DNA from: Methanobacteriota archaeon
Lineage (GTDB): Archaea; Thermoplasmatota; Poseidoniia; Poseidoniales; Poseidoniaceae
Direction of reading: 5' to 3'
Length of the DNA: 42,540 nt
Assembly: GCA_018650165.1 (NCBI GenBank)
Contig: JABIGM010000057.1
Coordinates: 1 to 42,540, forward strand
Of the stretch, positions 40,397 through 42,540 are shown in pieces (within the stretch, counting starts at the first letter, position 1; every line of letters begins with the position of its first letter). A model generated the notes under the pieces. The model did not search any database, was not told where the DNA came from, and was given only the letters and a program-made list of their open reading frames with translations. A program made the translations under genes and the position numbers.

Positions 40397-42499
40397 ATGA
40401 GTGCGCAGACATCTGATGACATGTCCTCTCTCACAGTGGCCGAATTAAAGGCACTGTGTAAAGAAAATGGACTTTCAATGTCGGGCCGTAAAGCCGATTT
40501 AATCACCAGATTAGATGAACATATCAACGAAGAATCCATTTCACTAGAAGAAGTAGAAACCGTGCCACTGCCCTCATCTAAAAAAGAAGCAGAAACGGTC
40601 CCTTTGCCCGAATCTCAAGATGATGAAGTATTAGTTGCTGAATTCATTGATGCTGAAATAATCGAGGAAGAAATTGAACCAACGCCGGCATCTGCCAAGG
40701 GTAGTTCCAATTCTGTAACATTGATGGATCAAATAAAAAATCCTAAAATTGCGGCTGTTTTGATTACGATTCTCTTAGCATCAGGTGGCTGGTATTGGTA
40801 TGTTAATTCACAGTTACAACCCTTTACGGCTGATGATTTGAGGTACGGAGATTCAATGGAATATATCATCTTGAATGGCGATTTAGATGCCGATGGCGAA
40901 TATGTAGAATTGTTACGAGATAATTTCGAGACAGACCAATTGAATAATTCATGTCGTCTTCAATTAACATTTTCTGGAATGGGTACGACATCGGTTACTA
41001 ATGGCAATTCAAATGAATTAGCCTTCGAGCCCGATAGTTCTTTATTGGGCGCAGTACAAGCTAAAGGCGCATATGGTCTTGATTGGTTAGCAGTTGAAAA
41101 GGTACAGACTCGTAACTTCGACTCATTCCAATTATCACGTTACAATCCTAAACCACTGCAACCAGATGAATGCATGAGTCAATCCACGGGGGGTGTTGGC
41201 GGGACTCTAGAGTTTGATACAAAAACGTGGACTGAAATTTCCGAGCGTGATATAATTTCAACTCAAGCAGATTGGAAACTGAATCTAGATGGAGATTATA
41301 GTCAAGGTACCACAATGTCATATGGTTTAGGAGGCGTATTAGGGCTGTTAGAAGAAATTGCTCCAGGTGTGGCCATTGTTATTTCTCCTGTAGAAATCCG
41401 TGAAATGATGGGTTCACAATTAATCGATACCGGTACTAATGGAACACATTTGGGTTGGGAATGGAATGTAGTTGGCCCCGACGAAGTCGGCGATGAAGAA
41501 ATGTGGAAGGTTTCAATGGAAAACCGTCAAATCAGAGACAATTGTTTCGGACATGCAAGAATTACAATGTGGGTAATCGAAGACTCACCTTGGGCTGTAA
41601 AGCAAAACGTGGATGTTCAAATTTCAGGTGATGAAGGTGACAAATCTTCTTGCGGCACAATTAGTAAAGAATTTGCCGACCTAGTTCTCCCTGAAGGAAG
41701 TATTAGTCTTGCATTAGAGATGTCGAAAAACACCCTTACTCGTGGTGAGAAGTTGTTAGATATGGGTCGTAGTTATTCTTCAACTCCAAACGCTGGAGCT
41801 TATGTTCCAACGACGGAAGAATTGGTAGACTGGGGGGATTATGACATTCATTTGCCAGATAATAGCAGTCTTCGTTCTGAAACATTGGAAGACGCAATCG
41901 GTTGTCTAAGTTCAGGATTTGTCTCTGAAGCCGTAGCTGCTAATTCTGCATTAAACGATGACGGATACATATGGAGGGCGAGAGACGACCGCAACAGTGA
42001 GCCCGACGCCACTCGCTGGAATCTATCGTGGATCAGCACAGACCCTAATTCGGGCTGGGTTGTTATCGATGTGTCAGGGGCTCCAAGTTCAAATAATTGC
42101 GAATACATTGCACATGGAGGCCACGATGATAGCGTATCCCATAGTCGAAACGACATACCTTCAGCCCTGAACATAAGCATGCTTGAATCAGATTTAGTAG
42201 ATGCAATGCGATTCCCATCCCTGAATGGAGATAATGGATTCTTTACATCACAGGGCCAATACCATCCTGAAACAAGACTTGGCGTATTGGTGGTCACACC
42301 AGATAGTGAATATACAGATTGGTTAAATCGACTTAATTCAGGAGACACGGGTGCTACAACATTAGACCTGACGCGTTCTTGGACATCTTCAACTATAGTT
42401 GATGGCATAACCACACAATGGGACAATTCACTATCGTTAGCGATGGATGCCACTACAGGTCAAGTTATTGGTTGGAATCATATCCAAACGCCAATCTGA
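40397..42499 (+). CDS. SAP-domain membrane protein with large extracellular region
   Basis: A 700-residue protein. Residues 11-43 are a SAP motif (SLTVAELKALCKENGLSMSG and on to DLITRLDEHI), which usually binds AT-rich DNA. Residues 45-110 are an acidic linker with two ETVPLP copies. A TM helix spans about 117-137. The rest (about 140-700) is an extracellular beta-rich domain of unknown family with scattered Cys and many N-glycosylation sequons. This places the SAP domain in the cytoplasm and the big domain outside. A GTG at 40376 is another possible start. The next gene starts 9 bases after the stop. Confidence 0.65.
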   Translation: MSAQTSDDMSSLTVAELKALCKENGLSMSGRKADLITRLDEHINEESISLEEVETVPLPSSKKEAETVPLPESQDDEVLVAEFIDAEIIEEEIEPTPASAKGSSNSVTLMDQIKNPKIAAVLITILLASGGWYWYVNSQLQPFTADDLRYGDSMEYIILNGDLDADGEYVELLRDNFETDQLNNSCRLQLTFSGMGTTSVTNGNSNELAFEPDSSLLGAVQAKGAYGLDWLAVEKVQTRNFDSFQLSRYNPKPLQPDECMSQSTGGVGGTLEFDTKTWTEISERDIISTQADWKLNLDGDYSQGTTMSYGLGGVLGLLEEIAPGVAIVISPVEIREMMGSQLIDTGTNGTHLGWEWNVVGPDEVGDEEMWKVSMENRQIRDNCFGHARITMWVIEDSPWAVKQNVDVQISGDEGDKSSCGTISKEFADLVLPEGSISLALEMSKNTLTRGEKLLDMGRSYSSTPNAGAYVPTTEELVDWGDYDIHLPDNSSLRSETLEDAIGCLSSGFVSEAVAANSALNDDGYIWRARDDRNSEPDATRWNLSWISTDPNSGWVVIDVSGAPSSNNCEYIAHGGHDDSVSHSRNDIPSALNISMLESDLVDAMRFPSLNGDNGFFTSQGQYHPETRLGVLVVTPDSEYTDWLNRLNSGDTGATTLDLTRSWTSSTIVDGITTQWDNSLSLAMDATTGQVIGWNHIQTPI

Positions 42500-42508
42500 G
42501 GTGGGTAA

Positions 42509-42540
42509 ATGTCGGGAAGAGGGTTAGACGATTTAATGGA
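42509..42540 (+). CDS. start of a further gene, cut by window end
   Basis: ATG 42509 is preceded by GAGGTGGGT, a good ribosome site, and follows the previous stop by 9 bases. Only ten codons are visible (MSGRGLDDLM), so no family can be given. Confidence 0.5.
   Translation, partial: MSGRGLDDLM

Overview
The window looks like a compact euryarchaeal chromosome segment, most likely from the marine Poseidoniales/Marine Group II (Thermoplasmatota) lineage. Archaeal markers are a Sec61-beta subunit, FEN-1 with a PCNA-binding tail, type II methionine aminopeptidase, a THUMP-type Trm-G10 methyltransferase, a UPF0292 Toprim protein, an archaeal class III pilin and two tRNAs without encoded CCA. Aerobic features are a complete A1-type cytochrome c oxidase operon and a Sco copper chaperone. 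The lineage call is inferred from gene content; no 16S or ribosomal protein gene is present.

Layout. 1-4.7 kb is a surface-glycan block: NDP-sugar dehydrogenase (cut by the window start), NDP-sugar epimerase, two GT-B glycosyltransferases and one membrane GT2. 4.7-5.7 kb holds a pilin with its own promoter, terminator and an unusual upstream region. 5.7-11.2 kb is a tight minus-strand cluster: helicase, RDD protein, proline-repeat protein, small unknown protein, Sua5/YrdC, methionine aminopeptidase. 11.3-16.3 kb is a plus-strand operon: zinc-ribbon/TPR protein, GNAT, polysaccharide deacetylase, polytopic membrane protein, class III CoA-transferase. 16.3-22.5 kb has FEN-1, tRNA-Arg, a YkgJ-type cluster protein, Trm-G10, a bacterial-type RibD, a lipid/DAG kinase, a lipoprotein and tRNA-Ser. 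22.6-29.5 kb is the oxidase operon coxB-coxA-coxC-coxIV-sco. 29.5-36.7 kb is mixed information processing: DUF167, Toprim, Lrp regulator, NSUN-type m5C methyltransferase, membrane proteins, Sec61-beta and a histone-H1-like protein. 36.7-42.5 kb has a Xer-like recombinase behind a structured leader, a RimK-type ligase fused to an RCK_C domain, and two large membrane-anchored proteins, one with an N-terminal SAP domain.

The strongest novelty is the oxidase operon. CoxA carries an about 200-residue secreted N-terminal module with a CxCH motif. CoxC carries an extra transmembrane/coiled-coil/His-rich N-terminus. The Sco thioredoxin fold appears to be split by an about 350-residue insertion made of three similar Trp/Met/His-rich repeats. 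Other second-look items are the RimK-RCK_C fusion (possible nucleotide-controlled glutamate ligase), the HhH plus AAKK-tail chromatin-like protein, the SAP-TM-ectodomain protein, a 28-bp 11+6+11 dif-like inverted repeat near the Xer gene, and hairpins at several translation starts.

Genes are very densely packed. Most convergent pairs overlap or abut at their 3' ends, and same-strand neighbours often overlap by 4 bases (ATGA, GTGA or TTGA).
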